A stretch of DNA of 64,000 nt from JAAYYY01 sp964579295 (lineage in GTDB: Bacteria; Chloroflexota; Anaerolineae; Promineifilales; Promineifilaceae), in contig CAZOGK010000012.1 in NCBI GenBank assembly GCA_964579295.1, forward strand, positions 25,943 to 89,942, in the 5' to 3' direction. The notes below the pieces were generated by a model. That model had not been told where the DNA came from. It did no database searches and saw only the letters and a program-made list of their open reading frames with translations. Positions 14,791-23,783 of the stretch are shown here, piece after piece. A program made the translations under genes and the position numbers. Every line of letters begins with the position of its first letter. Position 1 is the stretch's first letter.

Positions 14791-15801
14791 CTATTGCAGC
14801 GGCAGGGGCGGCTGCCACAGCGCCGGCGCGCTCTCGACCTGGATGGCAGTCAACCATTTTACCCAGGCAAAGCCGCGCTGGTCGGGCGCCACCAGGCGCA
14901 GCGGTGCGCCGTGGCCGTGGCTGAGCGGCGCGCCGGCTACGTGTGTCGCCAGCAGGTACTGCTGCGCCTGCTCCAGCGGAAAACGCCGCCAGTAGCCGGT
15001 CACGCTCTGCACGCGTACGCTGCGCGCTTCTGCCAGCGGGCCGGCCTCGGCCAGCAAGGCCGCAAGCGCCAGGCCGCGCCACTCCTGAATCGTATACCAG
15101 CCGCCGGTGCAGTCCAGGGTCGCCGTCAGCAGCGCGGCGGTCCATTGCTGAAGCTCGCGGTAGCCCAGCTGCAGCGGCCGCTCGACCAGGCCAGTAAGCT
15201 CCAGCCGCCAGCTCTCGATATCCAGCGGCGCGGGCCGGTCGTTGATCCAGCTGACGCGGGGAAAGAAGCCGCCAAAGCTGCCTATCTCGTAGGAGCCCGT
15301 GAAGCGGCGCTGGCGCTGCCAGCCGCGCAAGACGCCCCAGACGAGCGCCCCGCCCAGCGCCAGCAGCCCGCCGCGCAGAAAGGCGCGCCGGTCGCGCGCT
15401 TCCACCCGCTGCAGAATCCAGCGGCGGCGCCACGAGTGCCAGGCCATGAGAATGAGCAGGGGCACGGCGACGTAAATGTGCAACGAGAGGAGGCTGAAGC
15501 CGGCCAGCGTCTCGTAGCCGGTGAAGGTCCAGGCGATGCCCAGGGCCAGGGCGAGGATGAGCAGCAGGAACATGCCCAGGAACCAGGCGCGCTCGCCGCG
15601 CCAGCGCACGCCGCGCCGGGCGACGCCCCAGACGATGGCCGCTTTCCAGAAGAGCACCAGGGTGATGGCGTAGGCGCCGGCGGCGTGCGCCCAGAGCAGC
15701 CAGGCCCTTTCTTCCGTGCCAGAGGTAAAGCCGAAATAGCCGGTCAGCGCCTGCAGCAACAACAGGAAGAGCAGGAGGAAATTGGCCCACGGATAACGCA
15801 T
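14791..15801 (-). CDS. Molybdopterin-dependent oxidoreductase fused to a membrane cytochrome b-like domain
   Basis: A 336-residue protein. Residues 1-125 hold about four transmembrane segments with paired histidines (LLWAHAAGAYAITLVLFWKA, LLSLHIYVAVPLLILMAWHSWRRR), as in b-type haem membrane subunits. A twin-arginine-like stretch RDRRAFLRGGLLALGGALVWG follows near 136-156. The rest is a sulfite-oxidase/MsrP-type molybdopterin domain with the Mo-ligand cysteine in ATLDCTGGWYTIQEWRG. It would pass electrons between quinones and an external substrate (inference). Its start faces the phosphatase gene at 15843, with 41 bp between. The APH-like gene follows 17 bp downstream. Confidence 0.85.
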   Translation of the reverse strand: MRYPWANFLLLFLLLLQALTGYFGFTSGTEERAWLLWAHAAGAYAITLVLFWKAAIVWGVARRGVRWRGERAWFLGMFLLLILALALGIAWTFTGYETLAGFSLLSLHIYVAVPLLILMAWHSWRRRWILQRVEARDRRAFLRGGLLALGGALVWGVLRGWQRQRRFTGSYEIGSFGGFFPRVSWINDRPAPLDIESWRLELTGLVERPLQLGYRELQQWTAALLTATLDCTGGWYTIQEWRGLALAALLAEAGPLAEARSVRVQSVTGYWRRFPLEQAQQYLLATHVAGAPLSHGHGAPLRLVAPDQRGFAWVKWLTAIQVESAPALWQPPLPLQ

Positions 15802-15809
15802 GGTACAAT
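15782..15809 (+). promoter_or_regulatory. Promoter of the tyrosine phosphatase gene
   Basis: TTGGCC (15782-15787), 16 nt, TACAAT (15804-15809); predicted start about 27 nt before the ATG at 15843. The promoter overlaps the first codons of the divergent molybdopterin gene. Confidence 0.55.
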
Positions 15810-15842
15810 CGGCGAGTAGGTGACTGAAGACGTGGGAGATTT

Positions 15843-16325
15843 ATGCCACACATCCTCTTTATTTGCACTGCGAACATCTGCCGTTCGCCGGCCGCCGAAG
15901 GGCTGCTGCGCCAGCGGCTGCAGCAAGAAGGGCTGCACGACTGGACGGTTAGCTCGGCCGGCACCTGGGCCCAGCTAGAGCGCGGCGCCGCCCGCGCCGG
16001 CATCGAGCTGCTGGCCGAGCGGGGGATCGACATCAGTGAGCATCAGGCCAGGGAAGTGACGCAGGAGGCAATCGACGCGGCCGACCTGATCCTCTGCATG
16101 GAGTCCGGTCATGCCGAAGCGCTGCGGGTGGAGTTTCCCGAGGCGGCCACGCGCATCTTTCTACTCAGTGAAATGGCCGGCGCCAGCCACAACGTTAAGG
16201 ACCCCTTTGGCGGCCCTTATCCAGGCTATGTCCGGATGGTGGATGAGCTGAGCGAGTTGATTGAGGCCGGGCTGCCGCGCATCCTGGGTGTGGCCGGCCG
16301 CTTTGCCTACAAGCGACAGCAGTAG
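15843..16325 (+). CDS. Low molecular weight protein-tyrosine phosphatase family protein
   Basis: A 160-residue cytoplasmic phosphatase. The P-loop FICTANICRSPAAEGLL gives Cys8-x5-Arg14-Ser15, and the general-acid loop is VKDPFGGPYPGY near residue 120. In arginine phosphatases of the YwlE type the residue before the second cysteine of the loop is threonine; here it is Ile12, which favours phosphotyrosine (family knowledge as I recall it). GGGAG lies 6 nt upstream of the ATG. Function in the cell is unknown. It converges with an HNH endonuclease gene only 4 bp away. Confidence 0.88.
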   Translation: MPHILFICTANICRSPAAEGLLRQRLQQEGLHDWTVSSAGTWAQLERGAARAGIELLAERGIDISEHQAREVTQEAIDAADLILCMESGHAEALRVEFPEAATRIFLLSEMAGASHNVKDPFGGPYPGYVRMVDELSELIEAGLPRILGVAGRFAYKRQQ

Positions 16326-16329
16326 CCGC

Positions 16330-16854
16330 CTACCAGCCGTTAATGTATGGCTCCCACTCCTGCCGGTCTTCCAGATGGCGGCCGAAGCGATAGGTGGCGT
16401 TGCTGCTCGGTTCGTAGGGCTGGCGCAGCAGCTGCATGCCGGCCTGGTCCGGCGTGCGGCCGCCTTTGCGGCGGTTGCAGCCCGAGCAGGCGGCGACCAG
16501 ATTGGTCCAGCTATGAGCCCCACCGGCGTGGCGCGGGACGACGTGGTCGATGGTCAGGTGGTAATTCTTGCGCCCGCAATACTGGCAGGTGTAATCGTCG
16601 CGCCGCAGCACCTCGCGCTTGCTGAGGGTGATGCGCGGCCGTGGCCGCCGGATCATGTGCTGCAGCTTGATAATCGAGGGCAGCTCAAACTCGGCGCTGG
16701 CGCTGCGGATGATGCCTCGACCGTTGAGGATCAGCTCCGCTTTGCCCGCCATGAGAAGGGCTACCGCCCGCTTCGTATTGCAGACGTGAAGCGGCTCAAA
16801 GTTCACGTTGAGAATGAGCACAGGCTCATTCAACAGGCCATTACTACGATTCAT
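16330..16854 (-). CDS. HNH endonuclease
   Basis: A 174-residue HNH protein of the common stand-alone type found in Chloroflexota, Cyanobacteria and Actinobacteria. The N-terminal part begins VLILNVNFEPLHVCNTKRAVALLMAGKAEL. The nuclease core has two zinc CxxC pairs (YTCQYCGRK and ACSGCNRRKGG) around LTIDHVVPRHAGGAHSWTNLVAA, which supplies the catalytic histidines and asparagine. The role is unknown; it carries no restriction or intron context. The ATG has no ribosome site and lies only about 9 nt after the -10 element, so the mRNA is probably near-leaderless. Confidence 0.9.
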   Translation of the reverse strand: MNRSNGLLNEPVLILNVNFEPLHVCNTKRAVALLMAGKAELILNGRGIIRSASAEFELPSIIKLQHMIRRPRPRITLSKREVLRRDDYTCQYCGRKNYHLTIDHVVPRHAGGAHSWTNLVAACSGCNRRKGGRTPDQAGMQLLRQPYEPSSNATYRFGRHLEDRQEWEPYINGW

Positions 16855-16863
16855 AAAGGCAGC

Positions 16864-16893
16864 AATCTAGGTCGTTAGCTGTCTATCTGTCAG
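16864..16893 (-). promoter_or_regulatory. Promoter of the HNH endonuclease gene
   Basis: Minus-strand CTGACA (16888-16893), 18 nt, TAGATT (16864-16869), then 9 nt to the ATG at 16854. It predicts a leader of two or three bases. Confidence 0.5.
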
Positions 16894-16993
16894 ACCGGGA
16901 TGCGTCCCCGGCATCAATGACAGTTTAGTGATTTTTCTCCAGCCGTCAACCACGAGACGGCAGGTCTTATGTCTAGCAAAGAAAGGACTGACC

Positions 16994-17749
16994 ATGAATC
17001 GAGAGGAACTCGTCGCCTACCTGGACGGCTATCTGCGCATTGGCGCGATTGACGATTACGGGCCCCAGGGGCTGCAGGTGGAGAGCGACAACACGTCCAT
17101 TGACCGCATCGCCCTGGCGGTGGATACGGCGCTGCCCGTCATCCGCGAAGCGGCCGCCTGGCAGGCCGATATGCTGCTGGTGCACCACGGCATTTTCTGG
17201 CGCCAGGTGGAGCGCATTGCCGGCCCGCTGGGCGAGCGCGTGCGCCTATTACTGCGCCACGGCGTCAACCTGTACGCCGCTCACCTGCCGCTGGATGCCC
17301 ATCCTGAAGTGGGCAACAACGTCGAGCTGGCGCGGCTGCTGGGCGTCAGCGTCGAGGGCTGGTGGTACGAGGTGAATGGGACGCCCCTCGGCGTGGTGGG
17401 CGCCGCTCCAGCCGGCCTGACGCTGCAGCGGCTAGAGGCGGAACTGGCGCAGCAGCTGCGGACAATGCCGCTGGTGCTGGCGCACGGCCCGGAGCAGCCG
17501 GCGCGCATCGCCATCCTCTCCGGCGCCGGCGCCGACGCGGTCGCCGCGGCGCAGGCCGCGGGCGCCGACACGCTGATCACCGGGGAAACGTCGCACGCCC
17601 ATTACTGGGCGGCCAGCGACTACGGCATGAACGTCCTCTTCGCCGGCCATTATGCCACGGAGACGGTGGGCGTGCGGGCGCTGGGCCGCCATCTGGCAAA
17701 GCAGTTCGCAGTTGAGGTAAAATTCTTCGACTTTCCCACGGAGATGTAG
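16994..17749 (+). CDS. Nif3-like dinuclear metal-centre hexameric protein
   Basis: A 251-residue member of the Nif3/YbgI (GTP cyclohydrolase I type 2) family. The metal-ligand motifs are present: DMLLVHHGIFW near residue 58, AAHLPLDAHPEVGNN near 97, and the C-terminal GHYATETVGVRALGRHLA near 220. It lacks the PII-like insert of longer members. The biochemical role of the family is unsettled; proposals include metal-dependent phosphohydrolase or nucleotide-related activity. ATG 16994 has AAAGGAC upstream; a longer start would have no ribosome site. kbl follows 31 bp downstream. Confidence 0.9.
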   Translation: MNREELVAYLDGYLRIGAIDDYGPQGLQVESDNTSIDRIALAVDTALPVIREAAAWQADMLLVHHGIFWRQVERIAGPLGERVRLLLRHGVNLYAAHLPLDAHPEVGNNVELARLLGVSVEGWWYEVNGTPLGVVGAAPAGLTLQRLEAELAQQLRTMPLVLAHGPEQPARIAILSGAGADAVAAAQAAGADTLITGETSHAHYWAASDYGMNVLFAGHYATETVGVRALGRHLAKQFAVEVKFFDFPTEM

Positions 17750-17780
17750 CGGGGACAGCGGCCACACAAGGAGAACAGCC

Positions 17781-18974
<1,194 letters not shown>

Positions 18975-19005
18975 GCCGGCAGGAGCGGCGCGCTCGACCT
19001 GCTCA

Positions 19006-19034
19006 GGGGCCGCGACTGCGGCCCCTTTTCTTTT
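19006..19034 (+). terminator. Rho-independent terminator of kbl
   Basis: GGGGCCGC and GCGGCCCC pair perfectly around GACT (19006-19025), followed by TTTTCTTTT. Confidence 0.9.
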
Positions 19035-19037
19035 GGC

Positions 19038-20150
19038 CTATTGGGCCCAGGGGAAGCTCAGCGCGCCGGCGCGAGCCGTGTAGCCGTCGATTTGCGCCGC
19101 GCAGACGTCGTACATATTCGGTTCGCCCGCCCCTTGCTCCTGCCGCCCGTGGTAAGCGCGAAACCAATCGACCGTCGCCGCCAGCGCCTGGTCCCACTCG
19201 TAGAGCGGCTGCCAGCCAAGCCGGTTGGCCGCCTTGTCACGGTTGAGCCGCAGCAGGACCGTCTCCTTCTCCGCCTGCTGCCCACCAGCCAGCGGCGTCC
19301 AGCTGCCGCTGCCCCAGAGCGCCAGCGCCTTCTCCACGACCTGCTGCACCGTGATTCCCGCCCTCTCGCGCGGGGCGAAGTTCCAGGCCTCGGCGTAGGC
19401 GCGCCCCTCGCGCAGCAGATGCGCCCCCAGCCAGAGATAGCCGCTCAGCGACTCCAGCACGTGCTGCCAGGGGCGCACAAAGGAGGGGTTGCGCACCAGC
19501 GCCGGCTCGCCGGCCATCAGCGCGCGCATCGTATCCGGTAGCAGGCGGTCGGCGGCAAAGTCGCCGCCGCCGATGACATTGCCGGCGCGCGCCGCGGCCA
19601 GCGCCGGCCCCTCTTGCTGGAAGTAGCTCTGGCGATAGGCAGCAATCGCCAGCTCGGCCATCGCCTTGCTGGCGCTGTAGGGATCGTGGCCGCCGAGCCG
19701 ATCGTTCTCACGATAGCCCCATACCCACTCGCGGTCTTCGTACACCTTGTCGGTGGTAATGCAGACAACCGCCGCTACGCCCTCGCTCTGCCGCACCGCT
19801 TCTAGCAGGTTGACGGTTCCGCCAACGTTGACGTCGAACGTTGTCTTGGGGTCGCGGTAGGCGGTCAGCACCAGCGGCTGAGCCGCCAGGTGGAAGATGA
19901 GGCGCGGGCGGCTGCGGGCAATCGTCGCCGCCAGCGCCGGCAGGTCACGCACGTCGCCGCGCACGTCTGTCACCTGTTCGCCCAGGCGGCAGACGTCGAA
20001 GTTGCTGGGCGTGGTGGGCGCGCCGGGCAGGCTGAAGCCCGTCACCTCGGCGCCCAGCTCCTTCAGCCACAGGACCAGCCAGGAGCCCTTGAAACCGGTG
20101 TGGCCAGTCACCAGGACCGGCAGGCCCGCGTAGACGTTGGCGAAGCTCAT
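19038..20150 (-). CDS. rfbG: CDP-glucose 4,6-dehydratase
   Basis: A 370-residue extended short-chain dehydrogenase. It has the Rossmann motif VLVTGHTGFKGSWLVLWL near residue 12, HLAAQPLVLTAYRDPKTTFDVNVGGTVNLLEA near 87, CITTDKVYEDREWVWGYRENDRLGGHDPYSASKAMAEL (Tyr-x3-Lys) near 130-165, and RAGNVIGGGDFAADRLLPD near 188. These are characteristic of RfbG, which converts CDP-glucose to CDP-4-keto-6-deoxyglucose for 3,6-dideoxyhexoses. The usual partners (RfbF, RfbH) are not in the window. It begins 3 nt after the stop of an RNA-hydrolase gene, so it is co-transcribed with RNA-decay enzymes, which is unusual. Confidence 0.9.
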   Translation of the reverse strand: MSFANVYAGLPVLVTGHTGFKGSWLVLWLKELGAEVTGFSLPGAPTTPSNFDVCRLGEQVTDVRGDVRDLPALAATIARSRPRLIFHLAAQPLVLTAYRDPKTTFDVNVGGTVNLLEAVRQSEGVAAVVCITTDKVYEDREWVWGYRENDRLGGHDPYSASKAMAELAIAAYRQSYFQQEGPALAAARAGNVIGGGDFAADRLLPDTMRALMAGEPALVRNPSFVRPWQHVLESLSGYLWLGAHLLREGRAYAEAWNFAPRERAGITVQQVVEKALALWGSGSWTPLAGGQQAEKETVLLRLNRDKAANRLGWQPLYEWDQALAATVDWFRAYHGRQEQGAGEPNMYDVCAAQIDGYTARAGALSFPWAQ

Positions 20151-20153
20151 GGC

Positions 20154-21545
20154 TTAGACGGTAAAGCTCTGGCCGAGATGCGGCACGTGAACGTTCTGCA
20201 GGCCACGCTGGCGTAGCGATCTTGAGAAGTCCAGTGACACCGTTTCCTCGCCGTGGACGATGAAGGTATGGCGCGGCTTGCGCCGGAAATGGTCGATCCA
20301 ATCGAGCAGTTCATCGCGGTCGGCATGGGCGCTCATGCCATTCATGGTAACTACCTCGGCCCGGACCTCATACTCTTCGCCAAAGATACGCACGCGGCGC
20401 GCGTTCTCCACCAGGCGCCGGCCGAGCGTGCTGGGCGCCTGCCAGCCGACGATCATAACGGTGCTGCGGGGGTCGCCGATGTTGTTCTTCAGATGGTGCA
20501 GGATGCGCCCATATTCGGCCATGCCGCTGGCGCTGATGATGACAGCCGGGCGCTCCAGGCTGTTGAGCGCCTTCGACTGGCTGACGCTGCGGGTATAGGC
20601 CAGCATGTCAAAGCCAAAGGGATCGCCCTGCTGCAGCATAAAGGCTTCCAGCTCTTCGTCGTAGGCTTCGGGGTGCAGACGGTAGATGCCGGTCGCATCC
20701 ACCGCCAGCGGGCTATCGACAAAGACGGGCAAATCGTCCGGGATCTCGCCGCGTTGCACCATCTCGTGCAAGCGGTAGACCAGCTCCTGGGTGCGGCCGA
20801 CGGCAAAGGCTGGCACAATGACCTTGCCGCCGCGCCGGACCGTCTCCGTGATGACCTGCTCCAGCCGGGCATCGGTCTCGTAATCAGCTTCGTGCAGCCG
20901 GTCGCCATAGGTGCTTTCCACGAGGAGCACGTCTGCCTCCTCCACGTAGCGCGGGTCGCGCAGGATGGGGCGGTGCTGCCGGCCCAGGTCGCCGCTGAAG
21001 ACCAGCCGGATATCGCGCCCCTGCTCCCTGTCCTCAATGTCCAGGGTGACGATAGCCGAGCCGAGGATGTGGCCGGCGTCATAGAAGGTGAGCGAGACGC
21101 CCGGCATCACCTCCCGCGTGCGGTCATAGCTCATGCCCAGAAAATGGTTGAGGCTGCGCACGGCGTCTTGTGTCGTGTAGATGGGCTCTAGCGGCGCGCC
21201 GTCCTGCTTCCTGTTGAGGTACTCCACGTCCGATTCCAGAATCTTGGCGCTGTCGCGCAGCATGATGGAGCAGAGGTCGCGCGTGGCGTAGGTGCAGTAG
21301 ATGTCGCCGTCAAAACCGCTCTTGACCAGGTTAGGAATATTGGCGCTGTGGTCGATGTGCGCGTGGGAGAGGATCATAACGTCCACGGCCGCGGCGTCGT
21401 AGGGCAGCGATCGGTTGCGCTGGTAGCTCTCCTGGCGCGAGCCCTGGTAGAAGCCGCAGTCGAGCAAAATCTGCTTGCCGTTAACGCGGATCAGGTGTTG
21501 CGAACCGGTGACTGTGCGCGCGGCTCCGTGAAAGGTAATCTCCAT
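20154..21545 (-). CDS. MBL-fold beta-CASP RNA metallo-hydrolase
   Basis: A 463-residue protein of the CPSF73/RNase J-like beta-CASP family. Motif 2 is SHAHIDHS with His61, His63, Asp65 and His66; later motifs are FYDAGHILGSAIV, VFSGDLGRQHRP, and the beta-CASP signatures VIVPAFAVGRTQELVYRL, VIISASGMAEYGRILHHL and NGMSAHADRDELLDWI, ending with FIVHGEETVS. It lacks the KH domains of archaeal homologues and the C-terminal domain of RNase J. It probably acts as an RNA endo- and/or exonuclease. It sits between RNase D (27 bp upstream) and rfbG. Confidence 0.92.
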   Translation of the reverse strand: MEITFHGAARTVTGSQHLIRVNGKQILLDCGFYQGSRQESYQRNRSLPYDAAAVDVMILSHAHIDHSANIPNLVKSGFDGDIYCTYATRDLCSIMLRDSAKILESDVEYLNRKQDGAPLEPIYTTQDAVRSLNHFLGMSYDRTREVMPGVSLTFYDAGHILGSAIVTLDIEDREQGRDIRLVFSGDLGRQHRPILRDPRYVEEADVLLVESTYGDRLHEADYETDARLEQVITETVRRGGKVIVPAFAVGRTQELVYRLHEMVQRGEIPDDLPVFVDSPLAVDATGIYRLHPEAYDEELEAFMLQQGDPFGFDMLAYTRSVSQSKALNSLERPAVIISASGMAEYGRILHHLKNNIGDPRSTVMIVGWQAPSTLGRRLVENARRVRIFGEEYEVRAEVVTMNGMSAHADRDELLDWIDHFRRKPRHTFIVHGEETVSLDFSRSLRQRGLQNVHVPHLGQSFTV

Positions 21546-21572
21546 CTTCCCTCCTCTCTGCTGGCGCTCTGA

Positions 21573-22733
21573 TTAGCTGGGCGCGGCAAGCAGCGTCAGC
21601 AGCTCATCGCCATATGTCTCCAGCCGCCAGCGTCCTAGTATTCCTGCCAGCGCGTCCCGGCTTTGCGGATGCTCGCGGGCCAGGGCCCACATTGCCTCGC
21701 GGCTAAGGATGACGTCGGATTCGACGCCGCGCGCCTGCCCCTTGTCCCGCCGCCAGATGCGCAGAAGCTCGTAGCGCTCGACAACGTCCTGCGGCAGGCG
21801 CGGCGGGCGCGGCGGGCGGCGCGGCGCGCGCGCACCCAGATTCTCGCGCACAATGCGCAGGATGTCGCGCCCATAGCGACTGACCTGCCCCGGCGACATG
21901 CCGTGCAGGCGGGCCAGCGCGGCGCGGTCGCGCGGCGCTTCCTGAGCAATCTCCAGCAGCGTCTTATCCTGCAGGATCTTGAAATGGGGCCGGTTGCGGC
22001 GCTCCGCCGCCTGGTCGCGGTAGATGGCGAGCGCGCGCAGAATCGCTTTGCCCTGTGGCGACAGGCGGCGGGCGCCGTTCATCGTCCAGAAGGCATCGGG
22101 GTCAAAGACGACCGTGGGCGGCTGTACATTTGTCTGCTCGGCGAAGATCTCCTCTGCCTCGGCAATGTGTCCCCCCGCTTCCAGCCGGGCAGCCAGCCTG
22201 TCGCGCAGGGCCAGGAGAAAGTGGGTGTCTGCCTGGGCATAGGCCAGCTCGTCCGACGATAGCGGGCGCCGGCACCAGTTAGCGCGCTGGAAATGTTTGT
22301 CGAGCTGCACGCCAAACTCGGCCTCCAGCATATTCGCCAGCCCCACGCGCTCGATGCCCAGGATGCGCGCCGCCCACATCGTGTCGAAAAGATTGTTCAG
22401 CTCCCAGCCATATTGGCGCTTGACCAGGATCAGGTCGTACTCGGCCGCGTGGAATACTTTCTCCACCGCCGGATTGGCGAACAGCTTGCCGAGGCCAGAG
22501 AGGTCGAGGTCCGCCGTGGGATCGACGATGTAATCCTGCCCGGGAATGGAAATCTGGATGAGGCAGACTTCTTCGCGGTAGACGTAGAGGCTGTTTGCTT
22601 CCAGATCGACGGCGAGCCGGGGCTGCTGCTGCAGGTGGCGCAAACATTCCTCCCACGCCTGGGCTCTGCTGATGAACTGGTGCGGGGGGAGATCAGGTGT
22701 GGGCTGTTGTCGCGACTGGCTTGCTCTACTCAT
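21573..22733 (-). CDS. rnd: Ribonuclease D
   Basis: A 386-residue 3'-5' exoribonuclease trimming tRNA and other small RNA ends. DEDD residues appear in LAVDLEANSLYVYREEVCLIQI (Exo I), VFHAAEYDLILVKRQYG (Exo II), and DELAYAQADTHFLLALRDRL (Exo III). An HRDC domain (RALAIYRDQAAERRNRPHFKILQDKTLLEIA) is near residue 225, and a second HRDC-like region follows after a basic Arg/Pro stretch (RAPRRPPRPPRLPQ). ATG 22733 is preferred; an in-frame GTG at 22763 would add 10 residues. The promoter at 22785-22814 puts a 16-codon ORF starting at 22776 ahead of it, overlapping the rnd start. Confidence 0.93.
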   Translation of the reverse strand: MSRASQSRQQPTPDLPPHQFISRAQAWEECLRHLQQQPRLAVDLEANSLYVYREEVCLIQISIPGQDYIVDPTADLDLSGLGKLFANPAVEKVFHAAEYDLILVKRQYGWELNNLFDTMWAARILGIERVGLANMLEAEFGVQLDKHFQRANWCRRPLSSDELAYAQADTHFLLALRDRLAARLEAGGHIAEAEEIFAEQTNVQPPTVVFDPDAFWTMNGARRLSPQGKAILRALAIYRDQAAERRNRPHFKILQDKTLLEIAQEAPRDRAALARLHGMSPGQVSRYGRDILRIVRENLGARAPRRPPRPPRLPQDVVERYELLRIWRRDKGQARGVESDVILSREAMWALAREHPQSRDALAGILGRWRLETYGDELLTLLAAPS

Positions 22734-22784
22734 GCGTTCTGGTGCAGGGCCGTGCCGGCCCACGGCCTCGTTTCATGTCGGCGG

Positions 22785-22814
22785 ATTGTAACAGGGGTCG
22801 CCAGGGTCAACCAA
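22785..22814 (-). promoter_or_regulatory. Promoter of the rnd/beta-CASP/rfbG operon
   Basis: Minus-strand TTGGTT (22809-22814), 18 nt, TACAAT (22785-22790). Predicted start at 22776-22778. It is divergent from and close to the promoter of the GNAT gene at 22862. Confidence 0.6.
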
Positions 22815-22827
22815 CCTGCCGCGTTTT

Positions 22828-22854
22828 TTGGCAGAGGGGCCAATCGGCTACAAT
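22828..22854 (+). promoter_or_regulatory. Promoter giving a leaderless mRNA for the GNAT gene at 22862
   Basis: TTGGCA (22828-22833), 15 nt, TACAAT (22849-22854), then 7 nt to the ATG at 22862, the same -10 to ATG distance as at 481 and 11130. Confidence 0.65.
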
Positions 22855-22861
22855 GGGACGC

Positions 22862-23764
22862 ATGGCTCACAACGTGCAGATCGAGCCGATTCGTCCCTGG
22901 GACGTGCTGGCGATAACGCGCCTCGTCTACGCCAATATGATCGGCGTCGACGTCGATTTTACCGAACTCACGCGGACGCCGCTGCGCCGGGCGCTGAGTT
23001 ACCTGTTCGTGCCCGTCTACCTGCTGACGGCAGGCCGCGGCTTTAAGGCGCGCCGCGCCGGGGCCATCGCCGGCTGCGGCTACTACCATCTCCGCAGCCT
23101 CAGCGGCTTTGTCTTCAACGTCAGCGTCGCCGCGCCCCACCGCCGTCAGGGGGTCGCCACGCGCCTCATGGGTTATCTGGAGCAGCAGATCCGCGAATCC
23201 GGGAAGCGCTGGGTTGCCCTGCACGTGGACCGCGACAATATGCCGGCGCAGCAGCTCTATCAACAGCTTGGCTACCAGCCCTATCACCCTTACTTCCTGC
23301 TGGCGCCGGGCGCGACCTCTGTTGCGCGCGGCGGTCCACCCCCCTTTGCCGCCCTGCCGCGGCGCGAAGGCAGCGCCCGTTTTCGCGCGCTCCTGCGCCG
23401 CGAACGGGAAGCGGGCGATCCTCAGGTGGCGGCCGTAGTCGAGACAGATTACGGAAATAGTACTCCTAGCGGCGGGCGCTTCTGGAGCGTGCGCGACGAA
23501 GACCGGGAGATCGGCGTACTCTGGCTGGCCGAGACGGACGCCACGCGCCAGGCTATGCTGGCCCTGGAGCCGGTCTATTGGGACAGGGCCGACACGCGCC
23601 AGCACATTTACGACGGTCTGCTGCGCATGGATGGCGCCGCGGCGGGAACGCTTGAGCTATATCTGGGTAGCAGCACGCATTACGAGGCGACGCTGTCACA
23701 CTGGCGCGAGCTGGGCTTTGTGGCGCGCCGCCGGCCGCGGATCTTGATGATAAAAGCGCTGTAG
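22862..23764 (+). CDS. GNAT-family acetyltransferase with a C-terminal extension
   Basis: A 300-residue protein. Residues 1-160 form a GNAT domain with motif A VFNVSVAAPHRRQGVATRLMGYLEQQIRE and motif B LHVDRDNMPAQQLYQQLGYQPYHPYFLL. The C-terminal 140 residues (from about 165) look like a second, degenerate GNAT-like half (IGVLWLAETDATRQAMLALEPVYWD ... ELYLGSSTHYEATLSHWRELGF), lacking a clear acetyl-CoA loop. Such two-domain GNATs are common, and their substrates are mostly unknown. Longer starts at 22697 or 22853 overlap the promoter; the ATG at 22862 is used without a ribosome site. Confidence 0.78.
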   Translation: MAHNVQIEPIRPWDVLAITRLVYANMIGVDVDFTELTRTPLRRALSYLFVPVYLLTAGRGFKARRAGAIAGCGYYHLRSLSGFVFNVSVAAPHRRQGVATRLMGYLEQQIRESGKRWVALHVDRDNMPAQQLYQQLGYQPYHPYFLLAPGATSVARGGPPPFAALPRREGSARFRALLRREREAGDPQVAAVVETDYGNSTPSGGRFWSVRDEDREIGVLWLAETDATRQAMLALEPVYWDRADTRQHIYDGLLRMDGAAAGTLELYLGSSTHYEATLSHWRELGFVARRRPRILMIKAL

Positions 23765-23783
23765 TAGAGCGTCTGTCGCGCCG

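Noticed and set aside
14774..16033. The upstream part of the APH-like open frame, which would make a 756-residue fusion
   Set aside because: It overlaps the molybdopterin oxidoreductase, which is in another frame with clear motifs. A good ribosome site exists at the internal ATG 14773.
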